Origin: Bacteroides acidifaciens
GTDB taxonomy: Bacteria; Bacteroidota; Bacteroidia; Bacteroidales; Bacteroidaceae
DNA length: 64,000 bases
Direction of reading: 5' to 3'
Assembly: GCF_903181435.1 (NCBI RefSeq)
Contig: NZ_CAEUHO010000001.1
Location: 434,001 to 498,000 of the forward strand
Each line of letters begins with the position of its first letter. Positions within the stretch are counted from its first letter, which is position 1. Both the position numbers and the translations under genes were made by a program. Under the pieces are notes generated by a model that was given only the letters and a program-made list of their open reading frames with translations, was not told where the DNA came from and searched no databases. Shown here one piece after another: positions 26,742 through 36,340 of this stretch.

Positions 26742-28748
26742 ATGAATATTTTACAAAAAACAGTCCGTCTGTTGTCGTTAGGAGTGTTATTCTCGAGTAC
26801 CCTTTCGGCTGTCCAGCCCTCTTCGGATGTAAAGAAGGACCGTTTCATAGACCATCTGATGTCAAAGATGACGCTGCACGAGAAAATCGGGCAACTCAAT
26901 CTTTGCGGAGCGGGAGATATTTATACCGGTCCGATTGTGAACAGTAATATTGCCGAACGAATTCGAAAGGGTGAAGTTGGTGGGATTCTCAGTTTGAAGG
27001 GGGTAAGCAGTATCCGGAAGATACAGGAAATAGCGGTTAAGGAAAGCCGCCTGGGCATTCCGGTTATATTCGGCATGGACGTGATTCACGGTTATGAGAC
27101 GATGTTTCCCATTCCTTTAGGGCTGTCATGCAGTTGGAATATGGAAGCTATTGAGAAATCCGCTCGCGTTGCCGCCGTCGAGGCGAGTGCCGATGGCATC
27201 TGTTGGACCTATTCACCGATGGTGGATATCTGCCGGGATGCCCGCTGGGGACGTATGTCCGAAGGAGTGGGAGAAGATGTTTTCTTAGGCTCGCGGATTG
27301 CCGAAGCGATGGTGCGGGGCTATCAGGGCGACAACACGTTTCGTCGTAACGATGAAGTGATAGCATGTGTCAAGCACTTTGCGCTATATGGCGCAGCGGA
27401 TGCGGGACGTGACTATAACACCGTGGATATGAGTCGCCTGCGCATGTATAATGAATATATGCCACCTTACAAGGCTGCCATTGATGCTGGTGCAGGCTCG
27501 GTGATGAGTGCTTTCAACGTAGTGGATGGCATACCCGCCACGGGCAACAAATGGCTGCTCACCGAACTGTTGCGTAATGAGTGGGGATTTGACGGTTTTG
27601 TCGTGAGTGACGCCAATTCCGTTCAGGAGATGTGTGCGCATGGCATGGGAGATACGCAGGACGTGGCTGCCTTGGCCGTCAATGCCGGATTGGACATGGA
27701 CCTGGGGTCGGAAGCATTCATGCGTACCCTTGAAAAGTCTGTGGCAGAGGGGCGTGTGTCGGAAGAACAGATTAACAAAGCTTGCCGCCGGATTCTGGAA
27801 GCCAAATACAAATTAGGCTTGTTTAAAGACCCGTACAAATATTGTGATGTGTCCCGTCCTGCCAGGCAGATGTATACGCGGGAGCATCGGGAGGTTGCCC
27901 GGCAGCTGGCAACGGAGACTTTCGTGTTGATGAAAAACGAGAACCGGCTCCTTCCGTTGAAGAGAGAAGGAAAGGTGGCGCTTATCGGACCTTTCCTGAA
28001 TGATAGGAAAGAGATTCAAGGCACCTGGAGCTTTCCGGGGGCTACCGAAAAATATGCCACCATTTTAGAGTCTTTCCGCAAGGCGGCGGGTGAAAATGTA
28101 GAACTGCTTTATGCCCGCGGTTGTGGTTTCGAAGATGACGCCAATGCCGAACAGATAACGAATTACCTGATGGATAAGGGAACAGGTGGCAAGTGGCAGC
28201 CCGGCACACCGGAAGAGGCGGATGAGGCTGTCCGCATTGCCGGAGAGTCTGATGTTATCGTCGCTTTCCTCGGCGAGCACGAGATGATGAGCGGTGAGAG
28301 TAGCAGCCGTTCGGAACTGACCCTCCCTGCATCCCAGCGGGCTCTGCTCGAACGCTTGCTGAAGACGGGCAAACCGGTGGTACTGGTTTACTTCATGGGA
28401 CGCCCCGTGGTGATGGACTGGGAAACGGAACACGTGCCTGCCATCCTCAACGTCTGGTTCCCGGGTAGTGAGGCGGGCGATGCTATTGCCGATGTCCTGT
28501 TCGGCGATGTCAATCCTTCGGGCAAGCTGACGGCTTCCTTCCCGCGCAATGTAGGACAAATTCCTATCCACTATGACGAACTGCCCACCGGCCGGCCGTT
28601 GGCGGAAGGCAGCAAGTCTGTCAAGTTCACGAGTGCTTATCTGGATATTCCCAATACACCGCTCTATCCGTTCGGTTACGGTCTGTCCTATACCACCTAC
28701 GAATACTCGCCCATGACCCTGAGTGCTGGAAAATTTAAAGTCGATTGA
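26742..28748 (+). CDS. GH3 glycosidase (GH3-A), 3' end cut by IS21 element
   Basis: A 668-codon frame encoding a family-3 beta-glycosidase (beta-glucosidase/xylosidase type). A signal peptide (to ~25) precedes the (alpha/beta)8 domain with GIPVIFGMDVIHGYETMFPI, YSPMVDICRDARWGR and the nucleophile loop GFVVSDANS (Asp ~290). The alpha/beta sandwich follows (VNPSGKLTASFPRNVG), then YPFGYGLSYTTYEYSP. The fibronectin-III domain (usually ~70-90 residues) is missing: the IS begins at 28727 and the last few codons and the TGA lie inside it. Catalytic residues are present, but loss of the third domain often destabilises GH3 enzymes, so activity is doubtful. Confidence 0.85.
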   Translation: MNILQKTVRLLSLGVLFSSTLSAVQPSSDVKKDRFIDHLMSKMTLHEKIGQLNLCGAGDIYTGPIVNSNIAERIRKGEVGGILSLKGVSSIRKIQEIAVKESRLGIPVIFGMDVIHGYETMFPIPLGLSCSWNMEAIEKSARVAAVEASADGICWTYSPMVDICRDARWGRMSEGVGEDVFLGSRIAEAMVRGYQGDNTFRRNDEVIACVKHFALYGAADAGRDYNTVDMSRLRMYNEYMPPYKAAIDAGAGSVMSAFNVVDGIPATGNKWLLTELLRNEWGFDGFVVSDANSVQEMCAHGMGDTQDVAALAVNAGLDMDLGSEAFMRTLEKSVAEGRVSEEQINKACRRILEAKYKLGLFKDPYKYCDVSRPARQMYTREHREVARQLATETFVLMKNENRLLPLKREGKVALIGPFLNDRKEIQGTWSFPGATEKYATILESFRKAAGENVELLYARGCGFEDDANAEQITNYLMDKGTGGKWQPGTPEEADEAVRIAGESDVIVAFLGEHEMMSGESSSRSELTLPASQRALLERLLKTGKPVVLVYFMGRPVVMDWETEHVPAILNVWFPGSEAGDAIADVLFGDVNPSGKLTASFPRNVGQIPIHYDELPTGRPLAEGSKSVKFTSAYLDIPNTPLYPFGYGLSYTTYEYSPMTLSAGKFKVD

Positions 28749-28909
28749 CCCACTATTATAAAAGTCTTCTGACCCACCTTTATAACCGAAACTGATCCGC
28801 TGTGATTATAATAAAAATTGCCCCTGTATAATTACCATATTTCAGTCTTGTTTTCGTACTTTACAAAGCATTTTAACCCGGTATTATTAACTGAATAAAA
28901 TTTTAAAGA

Positions 28910-30475
28910 ATGAAAATAAGAATCAAGCACATACTGCGGTGTTATCAGTCAGGAATGAGTATCCGCGGTATCAGTTCTTCTCTCCTTGTTTCACGTAATA
29001 CAGTCAAACGTTATATCCGTATATACGAAGATATGGGTATAGAACTTGAGCGTCTGTTGAAAATGGACGAGCAGCATCTGCATGAGCTTTTCGGTACGGA
29101 GACTGACAAAGAATCGTCTGGCTCTGCAGAGTATAAGTATCTTCAAGAACGTATACCTGATTACATGAAACGACTTAAGGTCCGTGGGACAACAAGAAGG
29201 TCTTTGTATGAGGAATATCTTAAAAATCGTCCACAAGGTTACAGCTACTGTTCTTTTTGTTTATATATCAGACGAGAAAGGGAAGTAAAGATTCCTGTTG
29301 GACGCATAGATCATATAGCCGGTGATCAGATGTATGTGGATTTTGCCGGCGACAAACTTTATCTCTCATACGAAAAAACAGGCAATAAGGTTCCCGTAGA
29401 AGTATTTGCCGCTATACTTCCATGCAGCCAGATTACTTATTACGAGGCTGTACCATCACAAAAGAAAGAACACCTTATCCAGGCATGTGAAAATGCTTTC
29501 CATTATTTTGGAGGTGTCCCCAATGCCATAGTTCCAGACAACCTGAAATCAGCCGTAACAAAGCCTGGAGGTGTTGAACCTGTAATCAATGACGACTTTG
29601 CTGCATTTGCAGACCATTATGGATGTGTTGTCTTCCCGGCAAGAGTACGAAAGCCTAAAGACAAAGCTCTGGTTGAGAATGCTGTAAGACTGCTCTACAG
29701 GGAGGTGTATTCAAAGATGACGGGATTGAAATTCAATGATCTTGAAGCCTTGAACATAGAAATAATGAAGCATACGGATGCGTTGAACAGCCGAAAGATG
29801 TACAATCGCAACTACAGCCGTCGGGAACGTTTCCTCGAAGTCGAGAAAGACAGGCTGCATACATTGCCGGCAACAAAATTTATATCAAAAAGCCGGAAAA
29901 CGGCAACTGTCATGAGAAACAGTTATGTATCGCTTAACAATCACTATTACAGTGTTCCTAAAGAGTATATCGGCGATACTGTAGAATTACTGTATGATGG
30001 GGACACAGTGGAGATATATCATAAGTTCAGACACATAACGACACATCGCAGGGATGATACACCTTTCACTTATTCAGAAAAACCGTCCCACAAACTTTCG
30101 GGAGTGCTACATGAATACAGAATCAGAATGGATGATATATACCGCAAGGCATGTGAAATTGATCCGGTATTGGAAGAGTACATAAAGCGTGTGGCCGTTG
30201 CCAAGAAATATCCGGTCCAGGCCGTACGTTCAGCCGATGGTATATTAAGTCTTGTGGAGCGTTTCGGACATGACAGGGTGGTTCTTTCATGCCAGGTGGC
30301 AATGGAATTCGGTATGTTCGGGTACAACGAACTTGAAAGTATTCTGGTAAACAGGGAAGATGAGAAGTATCATGTACAGATGGAGGGACAGGCTCCCGAA
30401 CTTACCCCCAAACACAGAAATCTCAGAGGCAAGGATTATTTTAACTCTAAAAACATGGATAAAAATGACAAGTAA
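28910..30475 (+). CDS. istA: IS21-family transposase IstA
   Basis: A 521-residue transposase. Residues ~10-40 form a helix-turn-helix (GMSIRGISSSLLVSRNTVKR). The DDE catalytic core has Asp in DQMYVDFAGDKLYL, Asp in AIVPDNLKSAV and Glu in KDKALVENAVRLLYREVY. The C-terminal beta-barrel region (SLNNHYYSVPKEYIGDTVEL) follows. Frame and motifs are intact. The stop overlaps the istB start by 11 bp, the standard IS21 arrangement for coupled translation. Confidence 0.95.
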   Translation: MKIRIKHILRCYQSGMSIRGISSSLLVSRNTVKRYIRIYEDMGIELERLLKMDEQHLHELFGTETDKESSGSAEYKYLQERIPDYMKRLKVRGTTRRSLYEEYLKNRPQGYSYCSFCLYIRREREVKIPVGRIDHIAGDQMYVDFAGDKLYLSYEKTGNKVPVEVFAAILPCSQITYYEAVPSQKKEHLIQACENAFHYFGGVPNAIVPDNLKSAVTKPGGVEPVINDDFAAFADHYGCVVFPARVRKPKDKALVENAVRLLYREVYSKMTGLKFNDLEALNIEIMKHTDALNSRKMYNRNYSRRERFLEVEKDRLHTLPATKFISKSRKTATVMRNSYVSLNNHYYSVPKEYIGDTVELLYDGDTVEIYHKFRHITTHRRDDTPFTYSEKPSHKLSGVLHEYRIRMDDIYRKACEIDPVLEEYIKRVAVAKKYPVQAVRSADGILSLVERFGHDRVVLSCQVAMEFGMFGYNELESILVNREDEKYHVQMEGQAPELTPKHRNLRGKDYFNSKNMDKNDK

Positions 30476-31238
30476 TAATAAAACAAGCAGAACTGTCGGA
30501 AAAAATATGGACAGAATAATGGAACTACTCTCCAAGTTACGTTTTTACGGCATGCTTGAAACATATAGAAATGACTGCAGGACCACATCCTCTGATGGTA
30601 TGACAAACGATGAGTTTCTTAAATGGCTTCTTGAAAGCGAATATGATTACAGACGCAATGTAAGCATTGAGAGACTGATAAAGTCTGCAAACTTCAGATA
30701 TAAGGCATATATGGAAAAAATAGACTATACCATAAAACGTAACCTTGACCGTAACCAGCTTGAGAGACTTGCATCTCTTGATTTTATAAGAGACGGACAG
30801 AATGTTTTCATCACGGGAAGCTCCGGTACAGGTAAAAGCTATATAGCTTCAGCCATAGGATATGAGGCATGTAAGAATGGAATAAAGACTTTGTATTCAA
30901 ATGCGTCAAAGCTTATGGGACAGCTTAAAATTGCCAAAAACAAGGGCACTATAGAATCTGAGATGAAAAAAATAGAAAAGTGTCAACTGCTGATTCTTGA
31001 CGATCTGTTTCTTATAGGACTGGATGCCAGGGAAAGGTCAATCCTTATGGAAATAATAGAAGACAGACACGGATTAAAATCAATCATAATAACATCACAA
31101 CTTCCTGTCGAAAGCTGGTATGATGCAATTGGTGATCCTACAGTAGCTGACGCAATCCTGGACAGAATTGTACATACAGCACACAAGATTGAACTTACCG
31201 GGGATTCTGTAAGAAAGATTAATGCTAAAAAGAAATAG
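30465..31238 (+). CDS. istB: IS21-family helper ATPase IstB
   Basis: A DnaC/DnaA-like AAA+ ATPase of about 257 residues that partners IstA during transposition. Walker A is GSSGTGKSY (~residues 122-130), Walker B is LLILDDLFL, and sensor-like TSQLPVESWYDAIGDPTVAD with a C-terminal arginine-rich region follows. The ATG at 30465 is chosen because it overlaps the istA stop; a second ATG at 30507 also would fit. The frame is intact. Confidence 0.95.
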   Translation: MTSNNKTSRTVGKNMDRIMELLSKLRFYGMLETYRNDCRTTSSDGMTNDEFLKWLLESEYDYRRNVSIERLIKSANFRYKAYMEKIDYTIKRNLDRNQLERLASLDFIRDGQNVFITGSSGTGKSYIASAIGYEACKNGIKTLYSNASKLMGQLKIAKNKGTIESEMKKIEKCQLLILDDLFLIGLDARERSILMEIIEDRHGLKSIIITSQLPVESWYDAIGDPTVADAILDRIVHTAHKIELTGDSVRKINAKKK

Positions 31239-31367
31239 TATATATTGTAGATTATTATAATTGAAAATGACCCGGGTTAAAATGCATTTTTCTTTATTTA
31301 AATCTAATATTTTTTTGATGGGTCAATTTAGAGTATAATAGTGGGTCAATCGACTTTAAATTTTCCA

Positions 31368-32011
31368 GCTGGCTTCCGAATGTGGTATCATTGACAGAGG
31401 CGTGGTATCCGGGTATGGAAGGCGGGACGGCAGTTGCCAATATCCTGTTTGGAAAGACGAATCCCTCCGGACGGATGCCTTTCACCTGGCCTAAGAAGTT
31501 GGAAGATGCTCCGAGCTATAAGTTCGGCTATCAGGACAATGACAATGTGCTGTATACCGAAGGACTGAAAGTGGGCTACCGCTATTTTGATACGGCACAG
31601 GTGGAACCGGAGTTCACGTTCGGCTACGGATTGAGTTATACGACGTTCGACTACCGCAACTTGCATCTTAGGAAGACGGGAGCGACGATTGTTTCGGGCA
31701 GTGTGGAAGTGCACAATACCGGTAGCAGAGATGGCAGTGAGCTGGTGCAGGTGTATGTCAAACCGCTTCGTCCTTCCGTAGAACGTCCGCAGCACGAGTT
31801 GAAGTGGTTTAAAAAAGTCTTTGTGCCTGCCGGTAAATCGGTCCGGGTAGAATTTGAACTGGACAAGGAGGCGTTCTCTTTTTACGATGTCCGCCTGGGC
31901 AATTGGAGAGTGGATGCGAGAGAATACGAAATCGAGCTGTGCCGGGATTCGAGGAATGTGATAAAGTCGTCACGTATGGTTCTGGATAGTGAAAGTAATT
32001 TGAAAAATTGA
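31368..32011 (+). pseudogene. 3' remnant of a second GH3 gene (GH3-B)
   Basis: Starting right at the IS end, the frame reads WLPNVVSLTEAWYPGMEGG, FGKTNPSGRMPFTWPKKLE, FTFGYGLSYTTFDYR and then a complete fibronectin-III domain (ELVQVYVKPLRPSVERPQHE ... YDVRLGNWRVDAREYEIEL). It is the last ~210 residues of a GH3 enzyme. It is not the missing end of GH3-A, because the alpha/beta-sandwich end and the FGYGLSYTT block are present in both. The catalytic domain (about 600 residues) is gone and the only starts are internal. Its stop overlaps the region just before the GH2 start. Confidence 0.88.
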
Positions 32012-32013
32012 TA

Positions 32014-33843
32014 ATGAAGCAACGTTTGTTTATGAGAAAAAATGTATGGTTGATATGTCTCGGGTTGGTATGTTGTAACCTCATATCAGCCCAGTGGAGC
32101 CCTGCCGGCAATAAAATAAAAACATCCTGGGGAGAGAAGTTGGACCCCAAAAATGTACTTCCAGAATATCCCCGCCCGATTATGGAACGTCCGGAGTGGA
32201 AGAATCTGAACGGAAGTTGGAACTATGCGATTACGAAAAAGGGCGCTCCTGCCCCGAATGTGTATCAAGGTGAAATATTGGTTCCGTTTGCGGTAGAATC
32301 CTCTTTGTCCGGAGTGGGGAAAACGGTGGGTGAACAGCAGGAGTTGTGGTATCAGCGTACATTTGAGATTCCCGCCTCGTGGCGTGGCAGACAGGTTCTG
32401 TTACATTTTGGCGGCGTAGACTGGCAGACGGATGTCTGGGTGAATGATGTAAAGGTCGGCAGGCATACGGGAGGATTTGCTCCTTTCAGCTTTGATATCA
32501 CTTCGGCGTTGAACAAGGGCGCGAACCGGTTGGTTGTCAAGGTATGGGATCCGACCGACCGGGGTGAGCAACCGAGAGGAAAACAGGTGGAAAAACCGAA
32601 TGCGATATGGTATACGCCTGTCACGGGCATCTGGCAGACGGTGTGGCTGGAACCAGTGGGTGCCGTGCACATCGCACAGTTGAAGACCACTCCGGACATT
32701 GACAAGCGGACCGTAAAGGTGGATGTGGCTACGAACGGCCCTTCTGCGGACAAGGTGGAAGTCCGGGTATTGGACGGCAACAAAACGGTAGCTGCAGGGG
32801 CTTCGCTGGGCGGACTGCCGGTAGAACTGTCCATGCCAGAGAATGTAAAGCTCTGGTCGCCGGAGTCTCCTTCGCTTTATGATATCGAGGTTACGTTGTA
32901 CAAGGACGGAAAGGTGGCGGATAAGGTGAAGAGCTATACGGCATTCCGCAAATTCTCCGTTTGCAAGGACAAATCGGGATTCACCCGGTTACAGCTCAAC
33001 AACAAAGACTATTTCCAGTTCGGTCCGCTCGACCAGGGATGGTGGCCCGACGGACTGTATACAGCGCCTACGGACGAGGCGTTGGTGTATGACTTGAAGA
33101 AAATCAAGGACTTCGGTTATAATATGGTGCGTAAGCACATCAAGGTGGAACCGGCACGTTGGTATACCCATTGCGACCGGATCGGGCTGATTGTATGGCA
33201 GGACATGCCGAGCGGTGGTCCCAGCCCCCAATGGCAGATGCGGGAATATTTCAACGGTACGGAAGTGGTTCGTTCCGCTGTTTCCGAAGCCAATTACCGC
33301 AAGGAGTGGAAAGAAATCATGGATTGCCTGTATTCCTATCCGAGCATCGGTGTGTGGGTGCCTTTCAATGAAGCATGGGGACAGTTTAAGACGGTGGAGA
33401 TAGCCGCATGGACCAAGGAGTACGACCCCACCCGCCTGGTGAATCCGGCAAGCGGCGGTAATCATTATGTGTGCGGCGACATGCTCGACTTGCACCATTA
33501 TCCGGAGCCGAACCTTTATCTGTATGACCCTGTCCGCCCTACTGTGCTCGGTGAATACGGGGGCATCGGCCTGGCATTGAAAGGTCATCTGTGGTTGCCC
33601 GACAAGAACTGGGGATATGTGCAGTATAACACTCCGGAAGAAGTGACGAATGAATACCGGAATTATGCCAACCAGTTGCTGGAATTGATAAAAAAAGGAT
33701 TCTCTGCTGCAGTTTATACCCAAATTACAGATGTGGAAGGGGAAGTAAACGGACTGATTACTTATGACCGTAAGGTAATCAAAGTGAATGAAGCTATCGT
33801 CAGGAGTATTAATCGGAAGATTTGTAATACATTGAATGAATAA
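32014..33843 (+). CDS. GH2 beta-glycosidase
   Basis: A 609-residue secreted glycoside hydrolase of family 2, the shorter three-domain type (galactosidase, glucuronidase or mannosidase-like). Signal peptide MRKNVWLICLGLVCCNLISA follows a possible earlier start (32014 or 32032). Sugar-binding domain: RPEWKNLNGSWNYAI and YQRTFEIPASWRGRQVLLHF; immunoglobulin-like domain to ~270; TIM barrel with acid/base Glu ~453 in VPFNEAWGQF and nucleophile Glu ~514 in TVLGEYGG. Substrate cannot be fixed. The start is 2 bp from the GH3-B stop, and the GH78 gene follows after 6 bp, so the three share a transcript. Confidence 0.9.
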   Translation: MKQRLFMRKNVWLICLGLVCCNLISAQWSPAGNKIKTSWGEKLDPKNVLPEYPRPIMERPEWKNLNGSWNYAITKKGAPAPNVYQGEILVPFAVESSLSGVGKTVGEQQELWYQRTFEIPASWRGRQVLLHFGGVDWQTDVWVNDVKVGRHTGGFAPFSFDITSALNKGANRLVVKVWDPTDRGEQPRGKQVEKPNAIWYTPVTGIWQTVWLEPVGAVHIAQLKTTPDIDKRTVKVDVATNGPSADKVEVRVLDGNKTVAAGASLGGLPVELSMPENVKLWSPESPSLYDIEVTLYKDGKVADKVKSYTAFRKFSVCKDKSGFTRLQLNNKDYFQFGPLDQGWWPDGLYTAPTDEALVYDLKKIKDFGYNMVRKHIKVEPARWYTHCDRIGLIVWQDMPSGGPSPQWQMREYFNGTEVVRSAVSEANYRKEWKEIMDCLYSYPSIGVWVPFNEAWGQFKTVEIAAWTKEYDPTRLVNPASGGNHYVCGDMLDLHHYPEPNLYLYDPVRPTVLGEYGGIGLALKGHLWLPDKNWGYVQYNTPEEVTNEYRNYANQLLELIKKGFSAAVYTQITDVEGEVNGLITYDRKVIKVNEAIVRSINRKICNTLNE

Positions 33844-33849
33844 AGTGAT

Positions 33850-36105
33850 ATGTTAATGGAATATTTTGTGAAGAATCGATTAGTCAGATACGTCTTGTCC
33901 TTTGTGGGAATAGGCTGTTGTGCATCCGGATTGTCTCAGGAGATGAGTGTACCGACTCAATTGCGATGTGATTTGTTGTTGCAGACTGATTATCAGTCTG
34001 CATACGGTTTTGTTGTTCCGACAGAATGGAAAGTGGCACAGTCGGGCAAGCATGAGTGTGTGAGAATCCTCACGCAGACTCCTTCTTTCGGTTGGAACAT
34101 TTCAAGTGATGAACCGGAGGTGATGCAGACTGCTTATCAGATTTTAGTGGCAAGTACGGAGGACGGTTTGAAGGAGAATCTAGGGGATGTTTGGGATTCA
34201 GGAAAGGTGATAAGTGCCCAATCTTCCGGTATCCTTTATGGCGGAAAGCCTCTTGCCGGTGACCGTCTTTATTTTTGGAAAGTAAGGATTTGGAATGGAA
34301 ACCAGGTGGAGAGTGCTTATTCTGATGCGGCTGTTTTCCTGACAGACAAGAATCTGCAAAAACATGCGACTGCCCGTTATCCTCTGCAGAAACAACAAGA
34401 AATGCCTGTATGTGTGCGAAATGTGAAAGACAATACATGGGTGGCGGATTTTGGTAAGGCGGCTTTTTGTGGACAACTTTATCTGACATTGAGCTCAGAC
34501 AGCGACCGGGATACGGTGGTGGTGCATACGGGGGAAGCGAATACGCCGGAAGGTACTGTAAACAGAAAACCCGGAGGTAATATTCGGTATTGCAGGTATC
34601 GCTTGCCTTTGCGCTCTGGAACGCATACCTACCAGATTCAGTTCCGACATGATGGAGGTAGTATAAAGATGCCAAGTTACATAGGCGAAGTAGTTCCTTT
34701 TCGTTACGTAGAGTTGGAAAATTATGGCGGTAATGCTGAGCAGGCGTTGTTGGTTCGCAATGCCGTATATTATCCTTATAATGAAAAGGCTTCTTATTTT
34801 GAAAGTTCGGACAGTATCTTAAACCAGGTATGGGACTTGTGCAAATATAGTGTAAAGGCAACCTCATTCACCGGTCAGTTTATCGACGGGGACCGCGAGC
34901 GGTTGCCTTATGAAGGAGATAATTATATCGGCCAACTGACAGCTTATTGTGTGGACGATGAATATAACCTGCCACGCTATTCGCATGAGTATTCTATTAC
35001 TCATCCTACCTGGCCTACCGAATGGATTCAGATTTCTGTAATGACGGCATGGCTGGATTACCTTTATACGGGTGACTTGCGCTCCATCCGATATTATTAT
35101 GAGGATTTGAAAGCGAAATGTCTAATGGATTTCGAGACGGAGAATGGCTTGATTATTGTATCGGGTACAGATAAACAGAAGAATCCGCAAGTAATGGCAA
35201 AGATACATCACAAAAGGAGCATTGAGGATATTGTCGACTGGCCGATAACGGAACGTGACGGATATGTGGTTGATAATTCCTGCAAGTCTGTAATTAATGC
35301 CTATTATTACCGGGATTTGGTATTGATGTCAAATATAGCAGAAGCATTGGGGTATGTGGACGACGTGACTTTTTATAAAAAGAAAGCGGCTCATGTGAAA
35401 AAGAGTTTCCAGCAAGTCTTTTGGGACAGGAAGAACAAGCGTTATCGGGACAGTGATAAAACAGAGCATGCTTCTTTACATGCGAATGTTTTTTCATTAG
35501 CTTTCGGATTGGTAAATGAGAAGGATAAAGCATCGGTGATGGAGTATATCCGTAGCAAAGGTATGGCTTGCAGCGTATATGTGGCACAATTCCTATTGGA
35601 AGCAGTATATGGTGCGGAAGATGGAAACTATGGACTTTCATTAATGAATTCGACGGGTGACAGAAGCTGGTATAATATGATTCGTGAAGGGAGCACGGTG
35701 TCTATGGAGGCATGGGGAAACAAATACAAGCCCAATCAGGACTGGAATCATATTTGGGGAGCTGCTCCCGGAAATATCATTATGAGGGAATTGATAGGAG
35801 TAAAACCTGTTTTACCGGGTTGGAACAGATTTCAGATTAAACCTCAGTTGGGTGAATTGGAATGGGCGAAAGCGAAAGTTCCGACTATTAAGGGAGCGGT
35901 GACCGTGAAGTATAGCCAGGCAGGCACTACTTTCTCGATGGAAGTAAAAATTCCCGGAAATACAGAAGCTGAGGTGATTCTTCCTGCAAGAAAAGATAAA
36001 AATAGAGTAAGTGTTAATGGAAAGCGGGTAAAAGCAAGGTTGAAGGAAGGGAAACTGTTTTTACCGGTGCTAAGGAGTGGAAATTATCAGATTGTTTTGA
36101 ACTGA
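33850..36105 (+). CDS. GH78-like alpha-L-rhamnosidase
   Basis: A 751-residue secreted enzyme with the GH78 domain order: N-terminal fibronectin-III-like domain (PSFGWNISSDEPEVMQTAYQ, DVWDSGKVISAQSSGI), beta-sandwich domain (YVELENYGGNAEQ), the (alpha/alpha)6 catalytic barrel (~320-660) and a C-terminal beta-sandwich (WNRFQIKPQLGELEWAKAKV). The catalytic region FIDGDRERLPYEGD matches the acidic D...RDE loop of the family, and WNHIWGAAPGNIIMRELIGV is the usual barrel end. It removes alpha-linked L-rhamnose from plant glycans or glycosides. It is the last enzyme of PUL1, 6 bp after the GH2 gene. Confidence 0.88.
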   Translation: MLMEYFVKNRLVRYVLSFVGIGCCASGLSQEMSVPTQLRCDLLLQTDYQSAYGFVVPTEWKVAQSGKHECVRILTQTPSFGWNISSDEPEVMQTAYQILVASTEDGLKENLGDVWDSGKVISAQSSGILYGGKPLAGDRLYFWKVRIWNGNQVESAYSDAAVFLTDKNLQKHATARYPLQKQQEMPVCVRNVKDNTWVADFGKAAFCGQLYLTLSSDSDRDTVVVHTGEANTPEGTVNRKPGGNIRYCRYRLPLRSGTHTYQIQFRHDGGSIKMPSYIGEVVPFRYVELENYGGNAEQALLVRNAVYYPYNEKASYFESSDSILNQVWDLCKYSVKATSFTGQFIDGDRERLPYEGDNYIGQLTAYCVDDEYNLPRYSHEYSITHPTWPTEWIQISVMTAWLDYLYTGDLRSIRYYYEDLKAKCLMDFETENGLIIVSGTDKQKNPQVMAKIHHKRSIEDIVDWPITERDGYVVDNSCKSVINAYYYRDLVLMSNIAEALGYVDDVTFYKKKAAHVKKSFQQVFWDRKNKRYRDSDKTEHASLHANVFSLAFGLVNEKDKASVMEYIRSKGMACSVYVAQFLLEAVYGAEDGNYGLSLMNSTGDRSWYNMIREGSTVSMEAWGNKYKPNQDWNHIWGAAPGNIIMRELIGVKPVLPGWNRFQIKPQLGELEWAKAKVPTIKGAVTVKYSQAGTTFSMEVKIPGNTEAEVILPARKDKNRVSVNGKRVKARLKEGKLFLPVLRSGNYQIVLN

Positions 36106-36179
36106 TTATAAAGTAGGAGAAGCTGCAGGGAAACTAATTGCCTGTGCTGAAAATATGAAGATGAATATAAAATAACCAA

Positions 36180-36340
36180 ATGAAAAATATACTGGTTATA
36201 GAGGATGATGTTGTTTTCAGTCGCAGTATCAGTAACTGGCTGGAGAAAAAGGGTATGGCAATCGGTCATGTGTCTGCACTCTCGGTAGCCCGTAAGGAAC
36301 TTCAGACTAAGGAGTTCGGCCTTCTCCTGGCAGACCTGCG
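36180..36340 (+). pseudogene. Response-regulator receiver, truncated after ~54 codons
   Basis: The start ATGAAAAATATACTG is well placed and encodes ILVIEDDVVFSRSISNWLEK and FGLLLADLR: the acidic pocket (EDD) and the phospho-acceptor Asp of a receiver domain resembling NtrC-type regulators. Coding similarity ends at Arg54 (about 36340), exactly where the large palindrome begins; the frame then runs 25 meaningless codons to a stop at 36417-36419. The rest of the gene is not found on the far side of the palindrome, so it was deleted. It probably regulated, or sat beside, PUL1. Confidence 0.8.

Larger units (their letters stand above)
28727..31367 (+). mobile_element. IS21-family insertion sequence, about 2.64 kb
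   Basis: The ends are long inverted repeats: TGGAAAATTTAAAGTCGATT at 28727 is exactly inverted at 31367, identical for about 34 bp (36 including a shared GC) through the 'TTGACCCACTATTATA' segment; further 'GACCCA' subrepeats lie inside both ends, as usual for IS21 transposase sites. Ends are 5'-TG...CA-3'. Inside are istA and istB, overlapping. No convincing 4-8-bp target duplication is visible, and the two flanks are pieces of two different GH3 genes, which points to a deletion between two copies. Confidence 0.92.

Noticed and set aside
26742..32011. A single GH3 gene simply split by IS21
   Set aside because: Both flanks contain the same late GH3 blocks, so excising the IS would not restore one normal protein.
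32989..33723. Long minus-strand open frame (244 codons) inside the GH2 gene
   Set aside because: Antisense to the catalytic barrel of GH2, including both catalytic Glu codons; no recognisable protein features.
34070..34867. Long minus-strand open frame (265 codons) inside the GH78 gene
   Set aside because: It is antisense to a clear rhamnosidase, has a low-complexity His/Pro/Ser-rich translation and no start signals; it is a shadow.
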